A stretch of 64,000 nucleotides of DNA. Origin: Diphasiastrum complanatum. Taxonomy: Eukaryota; Streptophyta; Lycopodiopsida; Lycopodiales; Lycopodiaceae. Positions 50,987 to 62,200 of this stretch are shown one piece after another. The stretch covers positions 3,323,089 to 3,387,088 of the forward strand of contig CM055100.1 in the NCBI GenBank assembly GCA_029204225.1, given 5' to 3'. The first letter of the stretch is position 1. Each line of letters begins with the position of its first letter. Position numbers and translations under genes: made by a program. The notes beneath the pieces were generated by a model. It had not been told where the DNA came from, did no database searches, and saw only the letters and a program-made list of their open reading frames with translations.

Positions 50987-51939
50987 GTTAATCACTGAGG
51001 CGGTGCTCCCAACCTTGTGGCATTGGCTGTCGGTCTTTGATGATATCCATACTTATGGAATCATTGTTGGATAACTCTTGGATTGATTGAGCAAAATGTG
51101 GTTTCATGCAATGAAGCGTTACAAAGATGGCAATACCTGTTTGCCAATTTCTCCTTTATCATTGGACATTTGTTAATTTTGTGGTTTTCAGCACATATTG
51201 AGCATCAAACATTTTATCTTTTAGGATACTGCTGTTATTGAGAAAATTTTGGTTGTTTGGCAGCTGCAACTTCTAATGATTTGAGTTTTTGATCAAACTG
51301 CACTGCACTGCCATCTACTCTATTTGTAGAGGGCACTTAAAGAAATTGGGTTTTCAAAGGTGCAAAACAAATTTAGAAATCTCACTTATAGAAATTTCAA
51401 TGAAACCTTGAAAGAATCAAATAGCACATTTTTTTGGTTCAATGGCAACCGGAATGTCAATGACCTGCCTTACAAATAGCATAAGGACTTTGTTAGACTT
51501 TGTAAATCAAACTTGCCCAAGTCTAAGAGTTTTCCAGTGAAGAATATCCAAATGAATATGTAGATATTTTGAAAACTAAAGGTCCAAAACTAGTCCAAAC
51601 ATAATGATATAGGCCTTAAATGTACTAACCTTGAAAGACAAATGTTAGTACTATTCTAATCACCTACTTATGTGTAAAAAGTCTGATGTACAATATGTAT
51701 AAATTTGGCCTATTTGGCCAAAGTCGTTTACAAGCAAACTAGTTGACAATTTCTCACTCTCCACCTATCCTTATTATTTTTACAATATAACTTTGCTCTA
51801 TCTTAAGAATCAGCTCATTTTTAAGAATGTATTTTTCTTCTAAGATTCTATAGATAATAAGCAGACATAATTGATATAGAGAATGGTGTCCAAATTGGAT
51901 GCTTCACTTTGAATTGTGCAAAATTGTCAAAAATCTATC
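50987..51939. other. No gene seen
   Basis: Stops in all frames; no repeat family recognised. Confidence 0.45.
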
Positions 51940-53340
51940 TTGGTTATTTTATGATTTTATGTTTGTGAGTATATTTCACATGTGTGGAGCATGTTCCCAC
52001 ATGTGTAAAATAGTTAGAAATAGTTTATGATGTTTACTTTAGGGGTTTCTTAAGTTTTTATGTCAAGCATCTTTCTGTAGAATTGTGATAGGGCCAAAAA
52101 TTGGCATAGATGGCAAATTGGTCAAATCCACATGTAATGGCACTATTGAGCCAAAAGTGATTTGTGATGAAATCTCGAGCTAGGTAGGCTTGTAAATAGG
52201 ATTGTGACACTTGTGTTAATGTACTTTGATGAGTGATCAAGTCAAAGTGTTGGCTTTGGTCAAGGGGTCCAATAGAAATTGAGAAATCTTCAAGAAGGGT
52301 CCAATAGAATTGCAAGATGGATGCATCACTCATCCAATAGCATTAGAGAGGCTAGAATTAGGGGTCCAATAGCATGCAAGGAAGAATCTCCACGAGTTTC
52401 ATATGTACTTCTCTTTGGAATCATAATTTATGTTGAGTTTTTGAGTCAAACTTGAGTTTTGTGGATTTTGCTTGTACTACACTCTCTCTCTACCCGAGGC
52501 CAAATTTGCTCTATTCTCTCTCTACCCAAGGAGAAGAGCTTAATTTTACTTAGATTTTTCAAGGATCACTTTCTTACAAGTGTATGTACTTTGGTTATCA
52601 ACACATGCATCTATCTTTGCCTCTATGCCTTAGATTTTTTATCTAGATCTTGGAATTCAATCTAGAATCCATCACCAAGTGCATGAGCTTGCTTAGGAGA
52701 TCAATCACACACATCAGGGCATTCCCATACGTGTGAAATTTCACATGGTTGTGAGTACATTTCACATGTGTGGAGCATGTTCCTACATGTGTAAAATAGT
52801 TAGAAATAGTTTATAATGTTGGGGCGTCATAAAAATTGCTAGTCAAGCATCTTGGTGTCAGTAGGTGATCATGGCCAATTTTGGCTTTAGAGGTCAAATG
52901 GTCAAGTACACATGTTTTGTCATGATTAGGCCCAAATTCAATTGTGATGTAACTCAAGCTAGTTAGGTTGCTTGCACATGTCAAGTTTAGGTTTGATGAG
53001 TGATGCAGCCTATGTGGTGGCAAAAGTCAAAGGGTCCAATCACAAGGATGAGATGTGTTGGAATGGTCCAATCATGTTGCATCACGTATCTAATAGGGTT
53101 AGAGAGGCTATGTTTAAGGGGTCCTATAAGAATCAAGCATGGATCTCCATGAGTTTCTATTTGTACTTTCATTCTCTTCATTAATGTATGAGAGATCTAT
53201 GAGTTTTTGAGTCAATTTGGAGATTTGCCAGTTTTGCTTGTATTGTCTTCTCTCTCTAAATGAGCCCAAAAGTGGTATTTTCTCTCTCTACCCAAGGAGA
53301 GGAGTTTGCTGGGACTTAGTGTATTTCATGAAGTCTTCCA
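51940..53340 (+). repeat. Two LTR-like units in tandem
   Basis: A block with catttcacatgtgtggagca, acatgtgtaaaatagttag and caagcatctt at 51955-52085 recurs at 52745-52850. Each unit goes on with a diverged copy ending in ctctctctacc and ccaaggagaagagc (52485-52540 and 53250-53300). The units are about 750 and 600 bp long. They may be LTRs of an old element left in tandem. The minus-strand frames here (52058-52333, 52811-53023) are not genes. Confidence 0.55.
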
Positions 53341-53840
53341 CACATGTCATTAGAAAAAATATGGGCCCAAAGAGGGCCCTATAAGAAATGCCATGTAGGA
53401 TAGAGAAAAATAACTATAAAGTAGTTATAATATCATTTTCTAACTTCTTTATGCATCTGCCCGCACTACTTTCCATGTAAATGAATGCACCTTAGTTTAG
53501 TCACATCAAACTGCACTGGTGCTTAACCATAGTTAAAATATAATTTTCAAAATGATGAAATATTCCCTCCAAAAAGTTGGGAACACTCAAAAATTTGAAT
53601 TAGGAGTGACATCTCTGAAACAAAGTCTACGCCATCTCTATCTCCAAGGTCAAACAAGTGTTTAGTGCCATCTCCATCTCCCAACTTTGTTATTGTCATT
53701 GTGTTGTTTGTTACAATACTACTGTACTGATGACAAAGCTTTATTATCTTCATGTGGATTTGTCACCAGAATATGCTCCGCTCAAGACAAGAAATTGAAA
53801 GCAACCCAAATTGACAACTTCTGATATGGTCCGATACTGA
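53341..53840. other. No gene seen
   Basis: AT-rich spacer before exon-like sequence. Confidence 0.45.
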
Positions 53841-55530
53841 GAGAAAAAGCTAAAGCATCTAGATTTATGGTCATCAGGAACATTGTATCATGTTGATCCA
53901 GGTTCATTGCAACATCCAGATTTTCATTCGGTGAGTCGGTTAATAATCTATATGTGTCATGGCAAAAATGGCCTTTTGGGTTACCGTGAGAATTTGATGC
54001 TCTATGGGAATGCACATAGGTAAGTATTAAAAAGTTTCCAATCCCACAACCATTTCATCTTTAAAAAAAAAAAGACATGTTAAGCCAAGGTATGCAGACA
54101 TGTTAAGCCAAGGTATGCAGACAATAGTTGGTAATCCATCTTATATCAATGAAGTGTATTGCTCAAAAGGAGAAAGTCTAGCATATAACAATTCCAACAA
54201 TTTATTTATTGACATTAATCAATTACTAATATTTATCATAATTTTTTATGGTATTACAAATGAGAATGTCAATAACAAGTTGATAGTTGTTCTCAAGGTA
54301 GATGAGTCTAAAATAATAAAAGGACAAAAAATGGAAAGAGTCAGTCTCACGATCATGAATGGAGCACTTTCAAATTTAGAAGACTTAGAAGGCCTCAATT
54401 TCAGTGTTCAATCAGAAAATGATATCTGGTGGTTGGCAACATTTTAGGTATAGTAGTTCCTTTGCATAATCAATAGGGATAATCATTTTAATATGGATTT
54501 CATTTGGGAAATCTTCTCTCTGTTAATATTATGAGGCTAATCATGTTTTTGTATTCTCTTATAGGTGATGAAAGAAGACCATGACATTCTCTCATGGATA
54601 TTTAATAGAACGTCATATCACATTAAAATGTATGTTCAATGTATCCCATGACGCTAACTCTAAACACCCTTGTTTATATTGCATGAAGACAACAAAAGAC
54701 ATGACAAGGAGTATAGGAATATCAAGAGATCGAGAAGATTCTAATTGGAAATCTGTACTACCGATTCCTCTTCAAAATGTTCATATTTGTACATTGCATG
54801 TGGAGGTGCGTATTAAGGAAAAAAAAAAAATTTCTTCACATCTTGTTTGCATGGAATTCTGAGCCAGAGGCCTCTATGAAGGAAGCTATTTCCCGATTAG
54901 AGGGTGTATTGTCCAAAGCAGGCTTACATAAAGGCCACGTTAAAATAAAAGAAGATGACAAGCTACCAAGTAAAATAAGAAATATTCCATGCAAGCTGAG
55001 CATTGGAGGATCCAAAGCTCGAAGATTTTTATCAAATTATTTTGGCAAACAATTCAAGATTCAATACTTGGTTTGGAAAGAAATTATTGCAGCAACTCAA
55101 GATTTTGAAGAAGAAGGTTCTACTTGTATACATAAAGTAGAAGTTTGAAAAAAATTAAAAAACATGGTGAAATACTTGAGAAAAGATAAATTTTCAAATA
55201 CTGATGTACAAATGATACAGAAAACCACTAGTGAATTTGTGGATGCAGTTCAAAGTGCATGGGGTGTTGATCATATAATACATTATATGATAAGATTTCG
55301 ATGTTACACTACTATAGACAAAGATGTGCAATTAAATTAGATACTTTTGGTACTGATTTAGATTATGTTTTTATGACATACAGCACATATTACAGCATCA
55401 TTCGACATTCTTTGCAAGAAATAGTGGAAGTCTTAGCATATGGTCATCGCAAGTAATGGAAAAATCTCATTGGCAAGCAAGAGCGACATTTCATAAAAGT
55501 ACACAACATGCGAGACTAGCATAAAAAACA
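53841..55530 (+). pseudogene. Transposase-like gene, exon pieces, degenerate
   Basis: Several plus-strand coding pieces look like parts of one split gene. Piece 1, 53841-54019: LKHLDLWSSGTLYHVDPGSL and LLGYRENLMLYGNAHR, with donor ATAG|gtaagt. Piece 2, about 54285-54447: VVLKVDESKIIKGQKMERVS. Piece 3, about 54635-54810: HDANSKHPCLYCMKTTKDM, then PLQNVHICTLHVEVRI. Piece 4, 54856-55148: EAISRLEGVLSKAGLHKGHV to QYLVWKEIIAATQDF. Piece 5, about 55380-55525 after catacag: HILQHHSTFFARNSGSLSIW, then VMEKSHWQARATFHKS. The pattern (Lys-x-Asp near the start, Cys-x2-Cys, a Cys-x-Leu-His block, then a His-rich block with Glu-Lys-x-His) recalls uncharacterised transposase-like proteins common in invertebrates and seedless plants. 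Frames shift between pieces; I cannot tell introns from decay. Confidence 0.4.
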
Positions 55531-55710
55531 GCCATATACTGCAACTTTTCCAATGGTTTTACAGAAGAATCCAAATTCGTCATAATACAAAATTGACGAA
55601 TTATAAATTTTTTTAAAAAGCATGCAAATTTATACAAGCCAATAGCCAATAAACACAATAAAATTTTGTATATTAAATGAAAATATTTACAAAGTACAAT
55701 TCAGCAGTAT
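55531..55710. other. Spacer between convergent gene-like regions
   Basis: AT-rich; nothing recognised. Confidence 0.4.
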
Positions 55711-56630
55711 CTACTCTGCTTCCGATACTTTCTCTAATGAAAGTTGCAACTTAGAATCATGCAACAATTTTCTTCTTTTGTATGGATCCAACAGTTCATA
55801 GTTTTCATGCTTACTCAAATCAACGTAAGCAACATACAATGCAAAATGAGATGATCTAAACATGGAATTCACTGGTCCATATCCAAAAATTTTAACCGCA
55901 ATAGTTTTCTTTACAAAAATTATTTTATGCACCTTATTAAAATTATGTCCTCCAAGAAAATAAGACAGTGCCTTGATTGCCATAATCATAGTCTCACCAT
56001 GTTGATGAAACTTTGAATGGGTTGCACTTATCTCATTATTCATGAAGAACTTCAAATAGTGTCCCAGTGCATGATCTCTTGAAAATTCTCCAGCAAAAGA
56101 TCTCTGCCCTCCTCGACGAATTGCCAAATCATCAAGGAAAATTGTTTCTTGAAATGAAAAAAAAAAAAATAAGCTCCAGTATATAATTTGACATAATGAA
56201 TCTACTAGACATGATAAGATACAAAAACTTACACATTCGGCTTTGTCTTCCCTGATTACTGTCTTTCCATCAATATTATGTCCACCTTTAGATGTCAATA
56301 TTGTTGGTGAATAAACAGTTGGTTGTGGCAAACCAAGTTGACTTTGGATTCTGAGAAACTCCTCTTCAGAAGGTAGATCATCTTCTTTGTTGCGCATTTC
56401 CTCACAGCCATTTTCAAGCAATCTTTCCCTGAATAAAACTTATCATTATGTACATCGTCAACACGAGGGAGAAAATCATCAGCATCAAAATCAATTATAT
56501 CCGAAAATTCATCAAGCTCTTTATTCAATATGCAAAGAGTCTCAGCTTCAATGAAATAAAAAAGACCCGATATATTCGATATTGTCAAAAAAAAATTATT
56601 ATTTATATTGTAAGTAGGCAAAGTGATCAA
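55711..56630 (-). CDS. Unrecognised split gene-like region
   Basis: A 236-codon minus frame (55711-56421) and an upstream one (56295-56630). The junction near 56431 has a good acceptor on the minus strand (ttttattcag|GG), giving ERLLENGCEEMRNKEDDLPS and EEEFLRIQSQLGLPQPTVYS. A donor-like TGT|gtaagt occurs near 56232, and coding-like sequence resumes near 56145 (ETIFLDDLAIRRGGQRSFAG, then HGETMIMAIKALSYFLGGHN, KKTIAVKIFGYGPVNSMFRS). The phases at that last intron do not fit cleanly, so the model is incomplete. The hydrophobic middle of the long frame is probably intron. The upstream piece is acidic (LNKELDEFSDIIDFDADDFL). I do not recognise the protein. Confidence 0.35.
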
Positions 56631-58600
56631 AGATTTATCAGAAGGAGAAAATGTAGTGGGTGTTCTAGGGCCTATAAACGATGCCCTATTTTGAGCAAGA
56701 TCAAAATCTGAACAATCATCTAAATTAACGTTCGTATCAATAAAAAAAGTATCTATATCTATAATTTTTGACTTTTCAGATTTTGTACCATTGGAAGAAG
56801 CAACTTAAAAAGTTAAAGGGCCAACTTCCAAATCGTCAGAAATATTTAACAAAAGAAAAAATCATTCGGTGCCAAATATGGAAATATTGCAAAATGTGAT
56901 GAAACTAGTTGAATCTTTCACAACGTACACTTGATTTCTCTCAAAAGTTAGATCGACTGAGGGACAAACATCATTCAATAGAAAGATTAAGACAAGGTCT
57001 AGGTCAAAAGGTGATGAGAGACACTACAAAAGAAAGCACATGCACCACATAAATAGCATGACATATTTGAATCTTGAGTGCGTCGATTGATATTTTGACA
57101 TAATTTTTGTCCTCTGTATCTCATAGTAACTCAACATCCAAAAGTTAATTTAACACTATATAATCATTATAACATTTTCTTGTCTTGTCCAAAACAAGAA
57201 GATTGTTCTACACTACAATAGTCATGATATGATTCATAGATTCACTTACAACAACACAATGAATGAATTACCAGATGTTTAAGATAAAAGCTAGTTCAGT
57301 TATGGATCTTGGGATGATGATTTTTGGCGAGTAGTTTCATGACAAAGGTGAGCATCTTTAGCACATGCTCGCCCTTCATCCCAGTCATAAAGTTGAAACT
57401 TTCATCCTTGTGATGAGCAGTTTCACTACAAAACAAGCATCTTGAGCACATACTCACCCTTCATCCCAATCATGTAGGGTTTAGGATTTAGGTCAAAAGC
57501 TCAAAACTCAAAGAGAACCTTTGGCACAACTGGTCTAGTTTACATGGTATGAAAAAATTTGATGAAATTCGAAATTCCTAACCTTGTAGCAGAAGAAAAA
57601 TGAGACTTCATTGGTGTTATTCTTTTGAAAAATGTATTTATGACAGTACTATATTGGATCTTGAGAGTTGGAGTGGACAATTCAATCATACTAATGTGCT
57701 AAGTATGTTTCATTGTCTTGTTGGACTGAGCCTATACCTAGCAATCTATTTACAATGTTTTCTTGATTGAATTTGGAGCTACAGGTCACAGTATTTGGAG
57801 AAAATAGTGTCATGAAAATAAGCTATTACCTGTCAAGATACATACTTGTCCTTTGTTGTATCACATGTTCCAAAAAAGTAATAAACACTCTTGATAAATG
57901 ACTTTTTTCTTCAACACCTTTCTATACTTTGTGAAGATTACTTGTGATTTTTTCCTTTATATCTATTTGAATTTAGTAAAGCTAATATTTTGCAGCCAGA
58001 ATATAAAGCAAACCATAAAGTTTGCACCTTGGTGGCCAAGTGTGGGTTTGTTAGAACTGCATATTACTATCTAATCTATCAACAGTTCTTAAAGAGAGAA
58101 ATAAACCCGTGAATTGTGCTCCTCTTCTACTCTACCAATAACACAAAATAGCGACACTGGGCTTTTTCTGGGTATCCAAACCTTTCTTTTTACTGATTTC
58201 TCAGTTCAAAATCAGTAGAAAAAAAAATAGATGGCTAGGAAAAGCCTAGCGCTGACGCTAGGCTTTTTCTGGCCAAATAAAGGGAAAAAAAAAAAAAAAA
58301 AAACATGTCATCAAATTTGGTGTAATTCCAACCTTGACAACTTTTCAATTAATAATTTTTTTTTCTTTTCATTTTGGACATTGATGTAATTTTTTGCTAA
58401 TACACATAGTTTGCTTTATGAAGAATTTATTCTTTTTTGCAATATCCAATAGTGTTTGCAATAGTGGGGGATTGGTGAAGATGGAGCTCTTAGACAACAA
58501 GCTTCCTAGATCTATTCTTGATCTAAGTAAGTTAAAAAGCCTTATCTGAGCCACACTTTCATCCCTAATCCAAACAATAATAAGTGTTAGAAAAATCCTC
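56631..58600. other. No gene seen; contains two hairpins
   Basis: Mostly AT-rich. 58191-58217 and 58240-58267 form two perfect inverted repeats (see findings), followed by an A tract at about 58285-58303. Confidence 0.5.
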
Positions 58601-59266
58601 ATGTTAGGGAAGTGCTTGTGAAAAATACAGATCCTAAGTGGATCTAAACTCCAAGATCATTGGCTTGAATGCTTGCACTCCAAACTACATAAGCTAGGAA
58701 TTGGCAACACATTCTATGCTACCTAGAATGCAAAGAACTTGATCAAAAAGCATTTATCACAAATGGAAACTTCCATAAACATCAAGTGCGGCCCAAAATA
58801 GCATTATACAGTCCATAATACATCAGCCTACCACTTTTGGAAAGCACCTAAGATCATACACAATAGCTTGAAGACAATACACACAACAATGCTCTCAATG
58901 GAGGAAGAAACAATGACAATGATCTATTGATCTCAATGAAGCATACAAAAGGTTTCTCCAACCTGTTTTCCACGACTTCCCTACTATTTATGGATGAGGA
59001 AGATGACTCTCTCTCCTCTCTCTAGAAGGTACTTGACCCTAGATATTCCCTATATAGGAAAAATAGCTAAAAATGGCTTATATGACCAAAATACATCAAA
59101 ATGGTCTCATTTTGAAGGGTATGAAGTTTGACACTTCATCATACTGAAAAAATACAGTAAATAAAAACATTGTGGCCTGGTTCACACGTGTGAAACTCCA
59201 GAACCAAAACTATTTACAATTTTAGCCAATTTAGGCCTCAAACTAGCTAGGAAATGTTGACAATTT
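58601..59266 (-). mobile_element. Downstream flank / probable 3' LTR of the copia element
   Basis: Directly follows the polyprotein stop. The minus strand near 59255 reads TTGTCAACATTTCC and contains an ACACGTGTGAA motif, plausible for an LTR start. The matching 5' LTR lies beyond 64000, so the limits cannot be fixed. Confidence 0.4.
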
Positions 59267-62200
59267 TCACAGTGCCTCTTCAACATTGGATGCTAGTTTC
59301 AACATAGTCTTTGAGCACATTCCAAGATTAGATCTATGCATTAAATATAGGTCCTTTCCCAATGGTTTGGTGAAGATATCAGCCACACACTCCTTTGAAG
59401 AGACATGTTGAAGCTCCACCTCTTTGGCAATGACTTGATCTCTCACAAAATGGTGAGCAATCTCAATGTGCTTGCTCCTTGCATGAAAAACAGGATTGCT
59501 TGCCAAGCTTTGGGCTGAAAGGTTATCACAAAGTATGATTGGAGTCTTCTCTGGTTCCAGCAAGTGAAGATCCAATAACATCCTCTTGATCCAAAGAATC
59601 TCCTTGGTGCATGTTGTTAATGCCTTGTACTCGGCTTCGGTGGAAGATAGAGAGATAGTTGGTTGCTTCTTTGATAGCCATGAGACCACTCCATCTCCAA
59701 GATAGATTGCAAAGGCACTTGTTGACTTCCTATCCATTTGATCACCTGCAAAATCTGAATCTGAAAATCCACAAAGGTTAGGTGTAGTACCTCCATACAA
59801 GATGCCAAAATCTCTAGATCCCGAGATGTATCTAAGTACTCTCTTTCCTAGCTTCCAATGAGCCTCACTAGGATCTTGCATAAATTGACTTAGTTTACCA
59901 ACCACAAAGCTTAGATCAGGTCTTGTGATGGTTAACCATATAAGAGATCCTATTAGCTTTCTATAGAGAGTAATGTCCTTGAAGGATCTTTCATTACTTC
60001 TTGTAGTTAGCTTTACATTTGATTCCATAGGAGTAGAAACAACTTTACAATCTTCCATATGAAACCTTTTTAGAATAGAGTTAACATACTTTTCTTGACA
60101 TATGAATGTAGATTTAGAAGTTCTAATAATCTCTATTCCTAAGATATAATGAAGTTTACCAAGATCTTGAATTTCAAACTCTCTTTTGAGTGCCATCTTG
60201 ATTTCATCTATATCTAGATTGTTACCACCACTTAAGATAATGTCATCAACATAGATCAAAAGTAAAGTGATATCATTTTCATTCAATCTAAAGTAGAGAG
60301 AATGATCATACTCACTCATAACAAGGTTTTGAGAAAGTAAGAAGGAATTGAGCTTAGCATACCAACTCCTTGGTGCTTGCTTTAGCCCATACAAACTCTT
60401 TTGGAGATAGCACACATGATTAGGCTCATCATGTGAAACATAGCCCTCGGGTTGCTCCATGTAAATATCTTCTTCAAGATCACCATTCAAGAAGGCATTA
60501 GTAACATCCATTTGCCACATATCCCAATCATAAAGAGTTGCAAGAGAGATTAGGATTCGAATAGTTACCATCTTTGCCACGGGTGCAAAGGTCTCATCAT
60601 AGTCAATACCATATTCTTGAGCATACCCCTTTGCCACCAACCTTGCCTTGTACTTGTTGATTGATCCATCTTGATTTGTCTTGATCTTGAAGATCCACTT
60701 ACAACCAATTGCCTTCTTGTCCTTTGGAAGCTTTACCAACCTCCATGTGTTGCTTTTGATGAGTGCTTGATGCTCATGATCCATGGCTTGGATCCATTCC
60801 TTCTTTTGAATTGCTTCACCTACACAAGTTGGTTCATCAAAAGAGGTAAGAAAAGCAAAGTTAGAGTTGTCCACCACTTGCTTTCCTTTTTCATCATAGG
60901 TTAGCCTTGATGGCTTAGCCCTTTGCCTTTGAGTCTTCCTTGAAGTTTGCTTTGGAGTGGCATCTCCATCTTCATCCAAGACATCTTGCACATCATGATG
61001 ATTAGTAGGCACATCAACATCAACATCAACAACATTGGAAACATTCTCTTCATGAAAGATGACATCCCTACTTATGACAACTTTCTTTGTAGAAGGAATG
61101 TACACTTTGTAAGCCTTGCTTACTTCACTATAGCCAACAAACACACCCTTCTTTGATGAAGGATCTTCTTTAGTTCTATCATCAAGTGTGATATTGACAA
61201 AACATGTACATCCAAAGATCCTACAATGCTTGACACTCGGCCTTCTACCATAAAGAACCTCATGAGGAGTTTTACCATCCAAGGAAGCACTTGTCCATCT
61301 ATTACATAGATAGTTAGCACATGTTAAAGCTTCCCCCCAAAAAGACTTAGCAAGATTAGCATGTAGTCTCATTGCCTTGGCACATTCACAAAGGGTTCTA
61401 TTCTTCCTCTCGGCCACTCCATTCTGTTGTGGAGTCCTAGGACTAGACATCTCCCTCTTAATCCCATGTGCTATACAAAAGTCTTTGAACCTATTTGAGG
61501 TGTATTCCCCTCCATTATCAGATCTTAAGCATTTGATCTTTGTATTGAATTGGTTTTCCATTTCATTCTTGAACTTGACAAATGCAGCAAACACTTCATC
61601 CTTCCTTTTAAGAAGATAGATCCAAGTATACCTACTAAAGTCATCAATGAAAGTTGCATACATCTTTGCCCCACCATTGCTAGTTGTACTAGAAGAATGA
61701 ATATCAGAATGCACAAGTTGAAAAGCTTCTTTAGATCTAGAAGTAGATCTAGAATAAGCAAGTCTATGAGATTTGGACAAGGCACAATGTTCACAAACAC
61801 TATTGTTTGCAACAAGACTTTTAGGGAGACCAAGAACAAGCTCTTTCTTTGCCATTACCTCCAAAGATTTGAAGTTGGGATGGCCCAACCTCTTGTGCCA
61901 AACTTCTTGGTTTGTCAATTGCTCCCTAGCCATACATCCTTCATGATTAGAGATCACACATGCATCAAGCTTGAAAAGTTTACCATGCCTCCTACCTTGA
62001 GCAATCAAGGATCCACATTTACTTATCAAACATGCATCTCCAATGAACTCCACATCAAGTCCTTTGTCAATCATTTGACTTACACTAAGCAAATTCTTAG
62101 TGATTGAAGGAATGTACAAAACATTTTCAAGATTTGCTTTCCTATTTGTTGAAAGGGAAATAGGAATAGTGCCTATGCCTTTGATGTCACATTGACCATC

